From positions 434,001 to 498,000 of the forward strand of contig NZ_CP046252.1 in NCBI RefSeq assembly GCF_009720145.1: 64,000 nt of DNA, read 5' to 3'. Shown here piece by piece: positions 24,502 to 33,168 of the stretch. The notes beneath the pieces were generated by a model. The model did not search any database and was not told the origin of the DNA. It was given only the letters and a program-made list of their open reading frames with translations. Made by a program: the position numbers and the translations under genes. Origin of the DNA: Sphingobium sp. CAP-1. Its GTDB lineage: Bacteria > Pseudomonadota > Alphaproteobacteria > Sphingomonadales > Sphingomonadaceae. Position 1 is the stretch's first letter. The number at the start of each line of letters is the position of its first letter.

Positions 24502-27036
24502 TCAAGCGTTGCGCCGGGCATCGGCATTTTTGGTGCGTAATGTGGCGCTGGCGCTGGCCGGGTCGTCGGGCCAGGGGTGGCGCGGATAGCGCCCGCGCAT
24601 TTCCTTGGCGACATCGCGCCAGTTGCCGGCCCAGAAACCGGGCAGGTCGCGCGTCGTCTGGATCGGCCGCCCGGCGGGGGAGGTCAGCGACAGCACCAGC
24701 GGAATGCGATGGCTGCCCACGGTGGGATGCACCGACAGGCCGAACAGCGCCTGCACCCGCAATTCCACGCGCGGGCCGCCTTCCGCCGCATAGTCGATCG
24801 CATGGCTGCTGCCGGCCGGCGACCGGAAATCGGGTGGAGCGAGGCGATCGAGCTGGCTCTTGCCATCCCAGCCGATGATCCCCTCCAGCACGCCGGAAAG
24901 CTGCGATCGGTCAATATCCGACAACCGTCTTTTGCCCGTCAGCAGCGATGGCAGCCATTCGTCCAGCGTCGCGATCAGCGCCGCGTCGGACAGCGCCTCC
25001 AGTCCCGCAAACTCGCCCCGCATCCGCAGCGACTGTGCCGCCTCCGACCAGGGCAGCAGCGACAGGCCGCCCTGCCGCACCCCCTCGGTCAGCGCCGCGA
25101 CCACGGCTTGCGGATCGGGCCGGTCGTCGGACCCGGACGACAGCCGTACCGCGCCCAGCCGCCGCTCCCGCAAAGCCTCGATCCCGCCATTGGCCGCCCG
25201 GAACTTCACCGTGCGATGCTCCGCGATCCTTGCGCCGAACAGCGCAATCACATCGGCCTCATCGATCGGCGCGGCCGACAATATCCGCGCGCCCGCCGCG
25301 CTGCCCTGCACTTCGCCCACCGCCAGCCATGGCTCACGCGCCAGTGGCGACAATGGATCGAGCCGGAAGCCCCGCCCGCCCACGCTCGCCCAGTCCGCGC
25401 CATCGGCGGAGCGGCGCTTCGCCACCCGATCGGGGAAGGCGAGGGCGAGGCAAATGCCGACGGCATGATCCGAATAGCCCCTCCCTTTTAAGGGAGGGGT
25501 TGGGGTGGGTGCCTCCGAAGGAGGCTCGCTACGCTCGCCACCCACCCCAAACCCCTCCCTAATAGGGAGAGGCTTAAGAAGTGCCGCCCACCGCTTCGCC
25601 AGCCCCCGCGCCGCGTCCGCGCGCTTGCCGCTCTCGCGCCGCCAGCGTTGCCGCCGCAGCGTCAAATCCGTGTCCTGCCCGCCAATCCCGCGCTCGCCCA
25701 GCAGCACGGCAACCTCGGCCGCCACCTCCGCCAGCCCCATTTCACCCGCGCGCACCAGCATATGGGCGATGCGCGGAGCGAGCGGCAGCGTCGCCAGCGC
25801 CTTCCCATGCGTCGTAATCCGCCCGTCCGCGTCCAGCGCTTCCAGCACGGTCAGTCGTCGCCGCGCTTCCTCGACCGCAGCGGCGGGCGGCGCGTCCAGC
25901 CAGCGCAGCGCGCCCGGATCGCTCACCCCCCACAAGGCGCAGTCCAGCAACAGGCTGCTGAGGTCGCTCTCCAATATCTCCGGCGGGTCGAAGGGCGGCA
26001 TCCCCGCGCTCGCGGCGGCTTCCCACAATCGATAGGCGACGCCCGGCCGTTGCCGTGCCGCGCGGCCGGCGCGCTGGGTCGCCGACGCCTGACTGGCGCG
26101 CTCCGTTACCAGCCGCGTCACCCCCGCCGCCCGGTCGTATCGTGGCCGCCGCGCCAGCCCGCTATCGACCACGATCCGCACCCCGTCGATGGTCAGGCTG
26201 GTTTCCGCGATCGAGGTGGCGAGGATGACCTTGCGCCGCCCGTCGCGCGACGGCCGTATCGCCGCCCGCTGCGCGCCAGGGTCCAGCGACCCGTGCAGCA
26301 TATGCACCTCGACCGCGCCACCCCCAAACCCGTCGCTTATCCGCTCCGCCGTCCGCTCGATCTCCCGCACGCCGGGCAGGAAGGCGAGCAGGTCGCCCTC
26401 CGCTTCCTCGGCTAACGCCCGGCGGATCGCCGCGGCCATCTCGTCCTCGATCCGCTTTTCCGACGCCCGGCCGATATGGCGCAACTCCAGCGGCTGGATG
26501 CGCCCCGCGCTCTCGATCACCGGCGCCCCGTCGAGCAGGGCGGCAAAACGCGCCCCGTCCAGTGTCGCCGACATCGGCACGATCCGTAAATCGGGGCGCA
26601 GCGCCCCTTGCGCGTCCAAAGCCAGCGCCAGCCCGAAATCGCTGTCCAGGCTGCGCTCATGCACTTCGTCGAACAGCACCGCCGACACGCCCGCCAGTTC
26701 CGGGTCGTCCTGTATCCGCCGGACGAAAATCCCCTCGGTCAGCACCAGCAGCCGGGTTTTGGCGCTGACCTTGCTGTCCATTCGCGTCGCATAGCCGACC
26801 GTGCCGCCCGGCTGCTCGCCCATCATCTCGGCGATCCGTTCCGCCGCCGCTCGCGCTGCCAGCCGCCGTGGCGACAGCAGCAATATCTGTCCGTCGCACC
26901 ATGGCTCGTCCAGCAGGGCAGGGGCCACCGCTGTCGTCTTGCCCGCGCCCGGCGGCGCCACCAGCACGGCGTTGCTCCCCGTCCGCAGGGCGGCGAGCAG
27001 GTCGGGCAGCACATCATGGATCGGCAGGGCGCTCAT
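24502..27036 (-). CDS. hrpB: HrpB, ATP-dependent DEAH-box RNA helicase with in-frame repeat insertion
   Basis: HrpB belongs to the DEAH/RHA RNA helicases. The 844-residue product has Walker A PPGAGKTT near residue 32, DEVHERSLDSDF as motif II, SAT as motif III, and RAGRAARQRPGVAYRLW as motif VI, followed by the HrpB C-terminal region. ATG 27036 is chosen for GAGAGGTG just upstream. Around residues 488-520 the sequence LPIREGFGVGGERSEP to TPPLKGRG is encoded by a 99-bp palindromic repeat that keeps the frame. Confidence 0.93.
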   Translation of the reverse strand: MSALPIHDVLPDLLAALRTGSNAVLVAPPGAGKTTAVAPALLDEPWCDGQILLLSPRRLAARAAAERIAEMMGEQPGGTVGYATRMDSKVSAKTRLLVLTEGIFVRRIQDDPELAGVSAVLFDEVHERSLDSDFGLALALDAQGALRPDLRIVPMSATLDGARFAALLDGAPVIESAGRIQPLELRHIGRASEKRIEDEMAAAIRRALAEEAEGDLLAFLPGVREIERTAERISDGFGGGAVEVHMLHGSLDPGAQRAAIRPSRDGRRKVILATSIAETSLTIDGVRIVVDSGLARRPRYDRAAGVTRLVTERASQASATQRAGRAARQRPGVAYRLWEAAASAGMPPFDPPEILESDLSSLLLDCALWGVSDPGALRWLDAPPAAAVEEARRRLTVLEALDADGRITTHGKALATLPLAPRIAHMLVRAGEMGLAEVAAEVAVLLGERGIGGQDTDLTLRRQRWRRESGKRADAARGLAKRWAALLKPLPIREGFGVGGERSEPPSEAPTPTPPLKGRGYSDHAVGICLALAFPDRVAKRRSADGADWASVGGRGFRLDPLSPLAREPWLAVGEVQGSAAGARILSAAPIDEADVIALFGARIAEHRTVKFRAANGGIEALRERRLGAVRLSSGSDDRPDPQAVVAALTEGVRQGGLSLLPWSEAAQSLRMRGEFAGLEALSDAALIATLDEWLPSLLTGKRRLSDIDRSQLSGVLEGIIGWDGKSQLDRLAPPDFRSPAGSSHAIDYAAEGGPRVELRVQALFGLSVHPTVGSHRIPLVLSLTSPAGRPIQTTRDLPGFWAGNWRDVAKEMRGRYPRHPWPDDPASASATLRTKNADARRNA
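25476..25574. repeat. Palindromic repeat, family B (copy 2), inside hrpB
   Basis: Ends AGCCCCTCCCTTTTAAGGGA and GGGAGAGGCT, then GGGTTGGGGTGGGTG against CACCCACCCCAAACCCC. A central GCCTCCGAAGGAGGC stem is also present. The length is 99 bp (33 codons), with no stop in the hrpB frame. Confidence 0.9.
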
Positions 27037-27081
27037 CGCCGCACCTCTCGCGCCAATCGCGCGAAATCGCAAGCTGCCGGA

Positions 27082-27861
27082 TCAGCCGAACAGATAGATG
27101 TGGATCGGATTTTTCGGGTCCAGCAGCATCTTGGTCGTCAGCGCCAGCGACATGAGGATCAGCAGCGGCTTGATGAGGCGCGACCCGAAGCGCATCGCCA
27201 GATGCGATCCGATCTGCCCGCCGGTGATGCTGCCCACCGCCATGGCGAGGCCCGCGATCCAGATCACATGGCCGCCCGCGACCATCGTCAGCAGCCCCGC
27301 GACATTGCTGGCGAAATTGGCCGCCTTGGTCTGGGCGGTGGCGCGCAGGATCGACAGGCCGCCCAGCGCCAGCAAGATGGTGGTGTAGAAAGCGCCCGCG
27401 CCAGGCCCGAAAAACCCGTCATAGAAACCCACCACCCCGATCAGGCCGGACAGGCCCGCCATGCCGATCCGCGCATGGCGATCAGCCTCGCCCAGCTTGG
27501 GGGAGAAGGTGAAATAGGCCGCCATGGCGATCAGCAGCGCGGGCATCAGCCCCGCCAGGATCGACGGATCGACCCGCTGCAACAGCCATGCGCCGCCCAC
27601 CGATCCGATGAAAGCGGCGATTACCGGCGCCTTGTAGGTGTTGAGGTCCATATGCCCGCGCCGCGCATAGGCCATGCACGCGCCGAACGTGCCGAAACAG
27701 CTTTGCAGCTTGTTGGTCGCGACCGCCTGCACCGGCGGCACGCCCACCGCCATCAGCGCGGGCAGGGTGATCAGCCCGCCGCCGCCCGCCATCGCGTCGA
27801 TACATCCGGCCATCAAAGCGGCGGCCATGAGGAAGGCGATGGTTTCGGGGGACAGGATCAT
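27082..27861 (-). CDS. TSUP (TauE/SafE) family membrane permease
   Basis: A 259-residue protein with about eight hydrophobic segments. The family segments CIDAMAGGGGLITLPALMA near the N-terminus and FYDGFFGPGAGAFYTTILL in the second half mark the two TSUP repeats. TSUP proteins export or import sulfonates, sulfite or small organic acids; the substrate cannot be read here. I chose ATG 27861 (MILSPETIAFLM). A longer frame would read through repeat-like DNA. It is 45 bp from hrpB on the same strand. Confidence 0.88.
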   Translation of the reverse strand: MILSPETIAFLMAAALMAGCIDAMAGGGGLITLPALMAVGVPPVQAVATNKLQSCFGTFGACMAYARRGHMDLNTYKAPVIAAFIGSVGGAWLLQRVDPSILAGLMPALLIAMAAYFTFSPKLGEADRHARIGMAGLSGLIGVVGFYDGFFGPGAGAFYTTILLALGGLSILRATAQTKAANFASNVAGLLTMVAGGHVIWIAGLAMAVGSITGGQIGSHLAMRFGSRLIKPLLILMSLALTTKMLLDPKNPIHIYLFG

Positions 27862-27888
27862 GGGCGGTGTCCGGCTCCGCCCTCCGAC

Positions 27889-27912
27889 CCGTTCGGGCTG
27901 AGCCTGTCGAAG
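27889..27912. repeat. Short CCGTTCGGGC...GTCGAAG element
   Basis: CCGTTCGGGCTGAGCCTGTC followed by GAAG resembles one end of the family D element at 23678. It lies just upstream of the TSUP gene. No second inverted half is seen, so this may be a remnant. Confidence 0.4.
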
Positions 27913-27986
27913 CCCTGCACTTTCTTTGTCAGGGGCCAAATGGCCAGGGGATGGCGCCTGGATAGACGATCAGGCGCCGGAAAACC

Positions 27987-29015
27987 TCAATAGGCCCGTG
28001 CGATAGCGAACTCGACCGCTTCGGTAAGGGCCGCTTTCGCCTTGCCGGCATCGAACATGCCCAGCGCGTCGATCGCCCGCTGGCCATAATGGCGCGCCCG
28101 CGCCATCGTATCGGCGATCGCGCCGGTCTGGCGCAGCAGGCCGGTGGCGCGGGCCAGATCTTCGTCGCCGATCTTGTGGCCGGCGATCGCCGCCTTCCAG
28201 AAGGCGCGATCCTCCTCGGACCCGCGCGCATAGGCCAGGATCACCGGCAACGTCACCTTGCCGTCGCGGAAATCGTCGCCGGCATCCTTGCCCATGGTCG
28301 CGCCGTCCGATTCATAGTCGATCGCGTCGTCGATCAACTGGAAGGCGATGCCAAGGTTGCGGCCATACACGTCCAGAGCCTGCTCCTCGCCCTCGCTGCG
28401 GTCGGCGACCACGGCGGAAATGCGGCAGGCGGCAGCGAACAGGGCGGCGGTCTTGGCGCCGATGATATCCAGATATTGGTCTTCGCTGGTGTCGATCTTG
28501 CGCTGGGCGGTCAACTGGTTGACCTCGCCCTCGGCGATCACCGCCGACGCGTTCGACAGGATTTTCAGAACCTTGAGCGACTCGGCCTCGACCATCAGCT
28601 CGAACGATCGGGAAAAGAGGAAATCGCCCACCAGCACGCTGGCGCTGTTGCCCCAGATGATGTTGGCGGTCTTGCGGCCCCGACGCAGCCCCGACCCGTC
28701 GACCACATCGTCATGCAGCAGCGTGGCGGTGTGGATGAACTCGACCGCGGCGGCCAGCTTGTAGTGGCGCGATCCCGCATAACCGACCAGATCGGCGCAG
28801 GCGAGCGTCAGCATCGGCCGCAGCCTTTTGCCGCCGCCGGCGATCAGATGGCCGGCCAGTTCCGGGATCAGCGGAATGCGCGACTGCATCCGGTCCAGAA
28901 TGACGGCATTGACCTGGTTCATGCCGTCGGCGACCAGGTTCAATATGGGCGTGAGCGATGGCTCCGCTTTGGCGCGGCCGATCGGATGGACGTTACCGGG
29001 GGCTGGTGCTGTCAT
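27987..29015 (-). CDS. ispB: Long-chain polyprenyl (octaprenyl/decaprenyl-type) diphosphate synthase
   Basis: This enzyme makes the isoprenoid tail of ubiquinone by successive IPP additions. The 342-residue trans-prenyltransferase has the first Asp-rich motif D102-D-V-V-D106 in TATLLHDDVVDGSGLRRG and the second in FQLIDDAIDY near residue 230. GGGKRLRPML is the substrate-binding segment. The chain length cannot be set from sequence; sphingomonads usually make Q10, so decaprenyl is possible. The start ATG 29015 (MTAPAPGNVHP) faces the divergent chorismate mutase gene. Confidence 0.93.
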   Translation of the reverse strand: MTAPAPGNVHPIGRAKAEPSLTPILNLVADGMNQVNAVILDRMQSRIPLIPELAGHLIAGGGKRLRPMLTLACADLVGYAGSRHYKLAAAVEFIHTATLLHDDVVDGSGLRRGRKTANIIWGNSASVLVGDFLFSRSFELMVEAESLKVLKILSNASAVIAEGEVNQLTAQRKIDTSEDQYLDIIGAKTAALFAAACRISAVVADRSEGEEQALDVYGRNLGIAFQLIDDAIDYESDGATMGKDAGDDFRDGKVTLPVILAYARGSEEDRAFWKAAIAGHKIGDEDLARATGLLRQTGAIADTMARARHYGQRAIDALGMFDAGKAKAALTEAVEFAIARAY

Positions 29016-29120
29016 GACCTGCGTCCTCTGGCGATGCAAAATGTGAAAGGCAAGCGGGAATAGCTTGCGCGGCGGGCCGGATGCGGCAAAAAGCGCGCCA
29101 TCTGGAACCGGAGACCCCAA

Positions 29121-29399
29121 GTGGACGAGACATTGAACCGCTATCGCGAAAGCATCGACAATATCGACGCGGCGCTGGTGTTCATGCTGGCCGAACGGTT
29201 CAAGATCACCCAGGCCGTGGGCGAGCATAAGGCGACTCACGATCTGCCCCCCGCCGACGCCGGCCGGGAGGAACGCCAGATCGCCCGCCTGCGCCAGCTC
29301 GCGCTCGACGCGAAGCTCGATCCCGACTTCACCGAGAAATTCCTGCGCTTCATCATCGACGAAGTGATCCGCCACCACGAACGCCTGCGCGAGGGCTGA
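29121..29399 (+). CDS. Chorismate mutase (AroQ class)
   Basis: A 92-residue all-helical protein of the AroQ type, which converts chorismate to prephenate for Phe/Tyr synthesis. RYRESIDNIDAALVFMLAER carries the N-terminal Arg and the D-x-D/L-x-x-R pattern; KITQAVGEHKA carries the active-site Lys. FIIDEVIRHHER closes the fold. The start is GTG 29121 with GGAG about 7 nt upstream. It is divergent from ispB with a 105-bp gap. Isochorismate pyruvate-lyase is a less likely alternative. Confidence 0.9.
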   Translation: MDETLNRYRESIDNIDAALVFMLAERFKITQAVGEHKATHDLPPADAGREERQIARLRQLALDAKLDPDFTEKFLRFIIDEVIRHHERLREG

Positions 29400-29420
29400 T
29401 CTCTCAGATATGGGGTGACG

Positions 29421-29484
29421 TGCTCCCGCGAAGGCGGGAGCCCAGTTCCGCCGTTTCAACTGGGCTCCCGCCTTCGCGGGAGCA
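29421..29484. repeat. Perfect 27-bp inverted repeat, family C (copy 4)
   Basis: TGCTCCCGCGAAGGCGGGAG plus CCCAGTT pairs perfectly with its inverted copy at 29458-29484 across a 10-nt loop. It lies between two convergent genes, where it could act as a two-way transcription end. Confidence 0.9.
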
Positions 29485-29496
29485 CACAGCGCTCAA

Positions 29497-30441
29497 TCAT
29501 CCCGCCGGATAGCCCTCATGCCCGGCATTGGCCCAGTGAAAGCCGGTATAGGTCAGCATGGTCGAAAAGCTTTCCGACCGCACCTGATGCCACCAGCCGA
29601 TGGGGATGAACAATGCATCCCCCGGCGTCAGCAGCACTTCATGGCGCAGCACATCCCGTGCCTGCGGATAGAGTTTCAGCCGCGCCTCGTTGGTCACGTC
29701 GCGGACTTCGCTGAACACATGGCTCTTGTGCGCCAGCCGATGCGTCTGCGACGGCGGGATCAGGATCACCCGCTTGGTCCCCGTCACCTGCGCCAGCAGA
29801 TTGTTGGTCAGGTCGAAATGCAGCGGCGTGAACGTGCCCGCGCCGCCGATCCACAACATTCCCGGCGCGCGCGTCAGATAGGCGTCCATATGCCCCAGAT
29901 CGGCCTGCAACGGCGCCAGCGCCGGCGCATTGGTCGCGCTGTTGTTGGCGGTCAGATAGGCGTCATTGCCGCCCTTGCGCGCCAGATCGATGAACCGGCG
30001 GAACGGCGCGCGCTGGCGATGCTTCTCCTTCTTCAGTTCATAATCCTGCGCGCTCGCCCGGCCGCCCTGATATTCGATCACCGCGTCGCCGATCGCATCG
30101 GCCAGATAGTCGGGGGTCCAGCGATCCAGCGCCGGCCAGCCCGCCATCGCGCCCCGGATCAGCACCGGTCGCCCCGGCGCGTAGAAATTGTGCAGGAAAT
30201 CCTCGCCCGACAGATTGTCCGCCGTCAGCAGCCCCGATGCATAGGGCGACAGCGCCCGCTGTCGCTCCTGCACGTCGAGCAGCCAGTCGCGCCGCTTCAG
30301 CGCCAGCGTCTCGTCCATCGTCTGCGGCTGGAGCGCCGGCGCGGTCCTGCGCGGCGCGGCGGTGAAATCGATCTGCCGCAGAGCCATCTGCATCCGCATG
30401 TCATGGGCCTGGGCGGGAAGGGAAGGCGGGCGCTTGCTCAT
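29497..30441 (-). CDS. Cupin-like (JmjC-type) 2-oxoglutarate oxygenase domain protein
   Basis: A 314-residue cupin_8/JmjC-like protein. The Fe(II) triad is suggested by H-x-D in FTPLHFDLTNN and the distal His in IPIGWWHQVRS. The segments GRPVLIRGAMAGWPA and LLTPGDALFIP are family-typical. Such proteins hydroxylate proteins or small molecules; the target is unknown. ATG 30441 (MSKRPPSLPAQAHD) is the likely start, although internal ATGs 14 and 17 codons later are possible. It converges with chorismate mutase. Confidence 0.85.
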   Translation of the reverse strand: MSKRPPSLPAQAHDMRMQMALRQIDFTAAPRRTAPALQPQTMDETLALKRRDWLLDVQERQRALSPYASGLLTADNLSGEDFLHNFYAPGRPVLIRGAMAGWPALDRWTPDYLADAIGDAVIEYQGGRASAQDYELKKEKHRQRAPFRRFIDLARKGGNDAYLTANNSATNAPALAPLQADLGHMDAYLTRAPGMLWIGGAGTFTPLHFDLTNNLLAQVTGTKRVILIPPSQTHRLAHKSHVFSEVRDVTNEARLKLYPQARDVLRHEVLLTPGDALFIPIGWWHQVRSESFSTMLTYTGFHWANAGHEGYPAG

Positions 30442-30641
30442 GGCGCTGGATAGCGCGCAATCATGACGGCAATGTTGCAGAAAATGACAGTTTGATGACG
30501 CAAGGCCGCGCGCCAATCAGGCAAAGTGAAGCGCTCTCCGTCCGCAGGAATGTTATGTCCGATTGGGGTGGGAAGCGGACGAGCGGCTTTTGAGCGAGAT
30601 GAGTGTATAGTTGCCGTGCAAATGATGCGGGGCACATCGGA

Positions 30642-30911
30642 ATGTTTATTGTAGAAGATGAGTTGCATGCCGAACAGATCGGCGAGTTTAGCAGCGAAGC
30701 CGAGGCGATGGATGAGTTGCAGCGATTGGCCAAACTCCCGTGGAATGAAGCGCCTAACGTCTGTCCATGCACCAGTTGGCGCACCTGTGGACGAAGCTAT
30801 CACCTGATCGAATACGATACCTCATCAACGCCTTGGAGGCAGGTGAGTAACGTTCCCGTCCTCGAAGTGTCAGCGACACGAACCTCTTGGCTGTCTCACG
30901 ACGGGGCATGA
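30642..30911 (+). CDS. Small conserved-looking hypothetical protein
   Basis: An 89-residue acidic protein starting MFIVEDELHAEQIGEF, with a central helix SSEAEAMDELQRLAKLPW and a Cys pair region NVCPCTSWRTCGRSYHLIEYD. No signal peptide or membrane span is present. The pattern (repeated E/D helix, then CxC and WRTCG) looks like a real compact domain and not an antisense shadow, but I cannot name a family. The DNA is lower in GC than its surroundings. The start is ATG 30642; a GTG 13 codons upstream is possible. Confidence 0.6.
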   Translation: MFIVEDELHAEQIGEFSSEAEAMDELQRLAKLPWNEAPNVCPCTSWRTCGRSYHLIEYDTSSTPWRQVSNVPVLEVSATRTSWLSHDGA

Positions 30912-30963
30912 ACGTCTGTTGCAGGACGCTGCCAACCCATCTCTGAGCGACGAAAAATGGTCG

Positions 30964-31353
30964 TTAGGGTTGGACCACCTGATAAGTTACATCCACCCCT
31001 GACACGTGGTCATCCTGCTCGAAAAGTCGAGATTTACTGGCATAGCGAATAAGCAGGCGATCCGACGATAGCCACTTCATCTCAGCCCATGGACCACCCC
31101 AATCACCTGACCGGGCCGTGCCATGGTCATCGTCAGCGCGGAACGTGTTGCCCATACCGGAGAGCTTGTCGCCAGCATCTATGATTGAGATTTGCGTGGA
31201 GAAACCCGTGGTCGCGCCGCAATCCCGTTGGAACATCACGGCGTCTCGTTGACCATCGGGAGAGGTTATTCGCAAGACAACATCATTTGCGCACGTATCG
31301 GAGCATCCGGCAGACATGATGCAAAAAATGGCAAGCGGTAGGGTTTTCAGCAT
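30964..31353 (-). CDS. Small predicted lipoprotein
   Basis: A 129-residue product with an N-terminal signal MLKTLPLAIFCIMSAGCSD. SAGC fits a lipobox with the lipidated Cys at residue 17. The mature part has two further Cys (TCANDVVLRITSPDG and FQRDCGATTGF), probably a disulfide, and ends DVTYQVVQP. No family is recognised with certainty. It shares a lower-GC patch with the preceding convergent small gene. ATG 31353 is chosen because the signal peptide starts there; no strong Shine-Dalgarno is visible. Confidence 0.65.
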   Translation of the reverse strand: MLKTLPLAIFCIMSAGCSDTCANDVVLRITSPDGQRDAVMFQRDCGATTGFSTQISIIDAGDKLSGMGNTFRADDDHGTARSGDWGGPWAEMKWLSSDRLLIRYASKSRLFEQDDHVSGVDVTYQVVQP

Positions 31354-31445
31354 AGCCGTGTGTGTCTGCTTTGGGGAAACACGACAAGAGGCATTGGCGA
31401 CAAATGCTGGTCGCTTCCAGACCATCCGCATTCGCCCACGCCGTC

Positions 31446-32342
31446 CTAAGCCGGCTCCACAACCTCCGCTTCGGCCTTCTTCCCCTGCGACCGGCCCAGC
31501 AGCACCCCGCCCAGCGCCAGCGCGAAGCCAATCAACTGCACCGGCCCCAGCCTTTCCCCGAACAACAGCCACGCCTCGATCGCGGCCAGCGGCGGCACCA
31601 GCAGCAACAGCATCGACATGCGCGTCGCGCCCTGATGCCGAACCAGCCATACCAGCAGGCTCAGGCCCGCCGCCGACAGGCCCAGCACCGACCAGCCGAG
31701 GCCAATCCACAATATCGGCGCCCCGTCCCAGCGATAATCGCCGACCAGCAGGGTCGCGATGATCGCCACCGTCGCGCCGCCCGCATTCTGCACCGCGCCC
31801 GACACCGCGATCCCATCGCCCGCGATCGCGCCGCGCTGGATCAGCGTGCCGCCGGCCATGCCCAGCACCGCGATCATGCCCGCGACCGCCGGCAGGATGC
31901 CGATCCCGCCCGTGCCGCTGCGTTCCAGCGCCGGCATCAGCACGCACCCCACGCCGGCGATCGCGATGGCGAGGCCACCCCAGGCGCGCGCCGGCAGCCG
32001 ATCGCCCAGCAGCGCCACGCTCGCCACCGCCACCATCAGCGGCTGGAGCGATCCCAGCAGCGACATGATGCCGGCCGGCATTCCTTCATGCACCGCCCAC
32101 CAGCTCAATGTCAGGTAGACGCCGTGCAGCATCGCGCCCGCCGCCAGGTGCAGCCCCAGCCTCTTGCCGTGCGGCCATGCCTGTCGTGCATGAAGCGCCG
32201 CGCCCGCCAGCAGCAGCGTAGTCGCGCTCAGCCGCAGCGCCAGGATCATCTCCGGCGCGCCATGCGGCACCATCGCCCGCGCGACGATGAAGCCGGTGGA
32301 CCAGATCAGGACGAACAGGATGGGCGCGATGATGGCGAACAT
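31446..32342 (-). CDS. EamA/DMT-family transporter
   Basis: A 298-residue inner-membrane protein with about ten hydrophobic segments in two EamA repeats. The N-terminal FAIIAPILFVLIWSTGFIVA and the later LGSLQPLMVAVASVALLGDR and MSMLLLLVPPLAAIEAWLLFGE segments are typical of drug/metabolite transporters that export amino acids or other metabolites. The specificity is unknown. I chose ATG 32342 because the upstream open frame is hydrophilic and atypical. It ends with a Lys/Glu-rich cytoplasmic tail. Confidence 0.88.
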   Translation of the reverse strand: MFAIIAPILFVLIWSTGFIVARAMVPHGAPEMILALRLSATTLLLAGAALHARQAWPHGKRLGLHLAAGAMLHGVYLTLSWWAVHEGMPAGIMSLLGSLQPLMVAVASVALLGDRLPARAWGGLAIAIAGVGCVLMPALERSGTGGIGILPAVAGMIAVLGMAGGTLIQRGAIAGDGIAVSGAVQNAGGATVAIIATLLVGDYRWDGAPILWIGLGWSVLGLSAAGLSLLVWLVRHQGATRMSMLLLLVPPLAAIEAWLLFGERLGPVQLIGFALALGGVLLGRSQGKKAEAEVVEPA

Positions 32343-32544
32343 GCCGCCGCCTTTGGCGGATGGGCAGGGCGATGTCGAGCCGGCGAAAGGGAGAAGGAGG
32401 CGTCGCCCAAAGCCGCACGTCCGCCCGCCCCGCCGCGGGGTGAGCGGGGCGACAGGGGCGAGCGGACAGGACGAACGCGACGCAACGAAAGGGAAAGAGC
32501 GCTTGGGCATGTTCCGATCCGCTTGAATCGGCACATGCTCAATT

Positions 32545-32599
32545 ATCTTTTATTTTCCGTGGTTTCCAAGCCGTCAGATGGGCCGTCTGACTTGAAACC
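32545..32599. repeat. 55-bp 3'-flank repeat, family F (copy 1)
   Basis: About 55 bp nearly identical, in opposite orientation, to 35147-35201. On the minus strand it begins just after the stop of the gene at 32603-32854. It contains a GTCAGA/TCTGAC hairpin flanked by CAA/TTG with a three-base bulge, followed by an A-rich stretch. Confidence 0.75.
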
Positions 32600-32602
32600 C
32601 CT

Positions 32603-32854
32603 CTATTGCACCGCCGCCATGCTCCGGGAATGGGGGTCGACGGCCATCATCGCGGCTTCGATCATCTGGCGATGCGCGTCGCTGCCACGCACCACGTCCA
32701 GCCAGGGCTGGCCCGTCGTGGCGCCGCGGCTTTCATGCCAGATCTGGCCGGCGACCAGATCAATTTCTTCTTCGGTCGGCTGATGATCTTCCGCCAGACA
32801 CCGTATCAAAAGACGATGAAAGGGGTTGCCGGAATTCGATTGAATTCGGTTCAT
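32603..32854 (-). CDS. Small hypothetical protein
   Basis: An 83-residue soluble protein starting MNRIQSNSGNPFHRLLIRCL. It has an acidic helix EDHQPTEEEIDLVAGQIWHE and a C-terminal helix AHRQMIEAAMMAVDP. A GGAGAGGA sequence 5-6 nt before the ATG supports expression. I do not recognise a family. It lies alone upstream of the EamA gene on the same strand, with a 55-bp repeat directly after its stop. Confidence 0.6.
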   Translation of the reverse strand: MNRIQSNSGNPFHRLLIRCLAEDHQPTEEEIDLVAGQIWHESRGATTGQPWLDVVRGSDAHRQMIEAAMMAVDPHSRSMAAVQ

Positions 32855-33168
32855 GGGGGCATCCTCTCCATGGCGCCGATTTTTATCGGCTACCGTAACG
32901 GAAACTGCCCGATTCGCGTGGCTGCGTCAATGAAGGGCGTGCGCGGAAACGCGCCGCGCAATGCAAGGAAATGGCGAGAGCGATAAATATGTCGCATTAA
33001 TCGTTTCGATATCGAAATGATTATGGTGGGGCGCTGTCCTACATTGCGTCGTCATGGCATGGTTCCGCCTGGCCTGCCGCTTGTTCGGGCCGCTTGCCGA
33101 TAGGAACAGGAGAGCGCAACATTATGTCGAAATTTGCGGGAAATATGCGAAGTTAAGCGACGAAATTC
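32855..33168. other. 314-bp intergenic region with a 14-bp perfect dyad
   Basis: This gap holds no recognisable gene. It contains the perfect palindrome TTTCGATATCGAAA (33004-33017), extended by AAT/ATT on both sides. Further along, AGGAGAG stands about 9 nt before an 11-codon open frame, including the stop (33124-33156). The dyad is operator-like; whether it regulates the gene at 32603-32854 is unknown. Confidence 0.5.

Noticed and set aside
27861..27939. N-terminal extension of the TSUP protein
   Set aside because: The extra 26 codons read through repeat-like DNA and precede the hydrophobic family start MILSPETIAF.
33059..33103. 14-residue open frame in the gap before ccmB
   Set aside because: No ribosome-binding site and a composition expected by chance.
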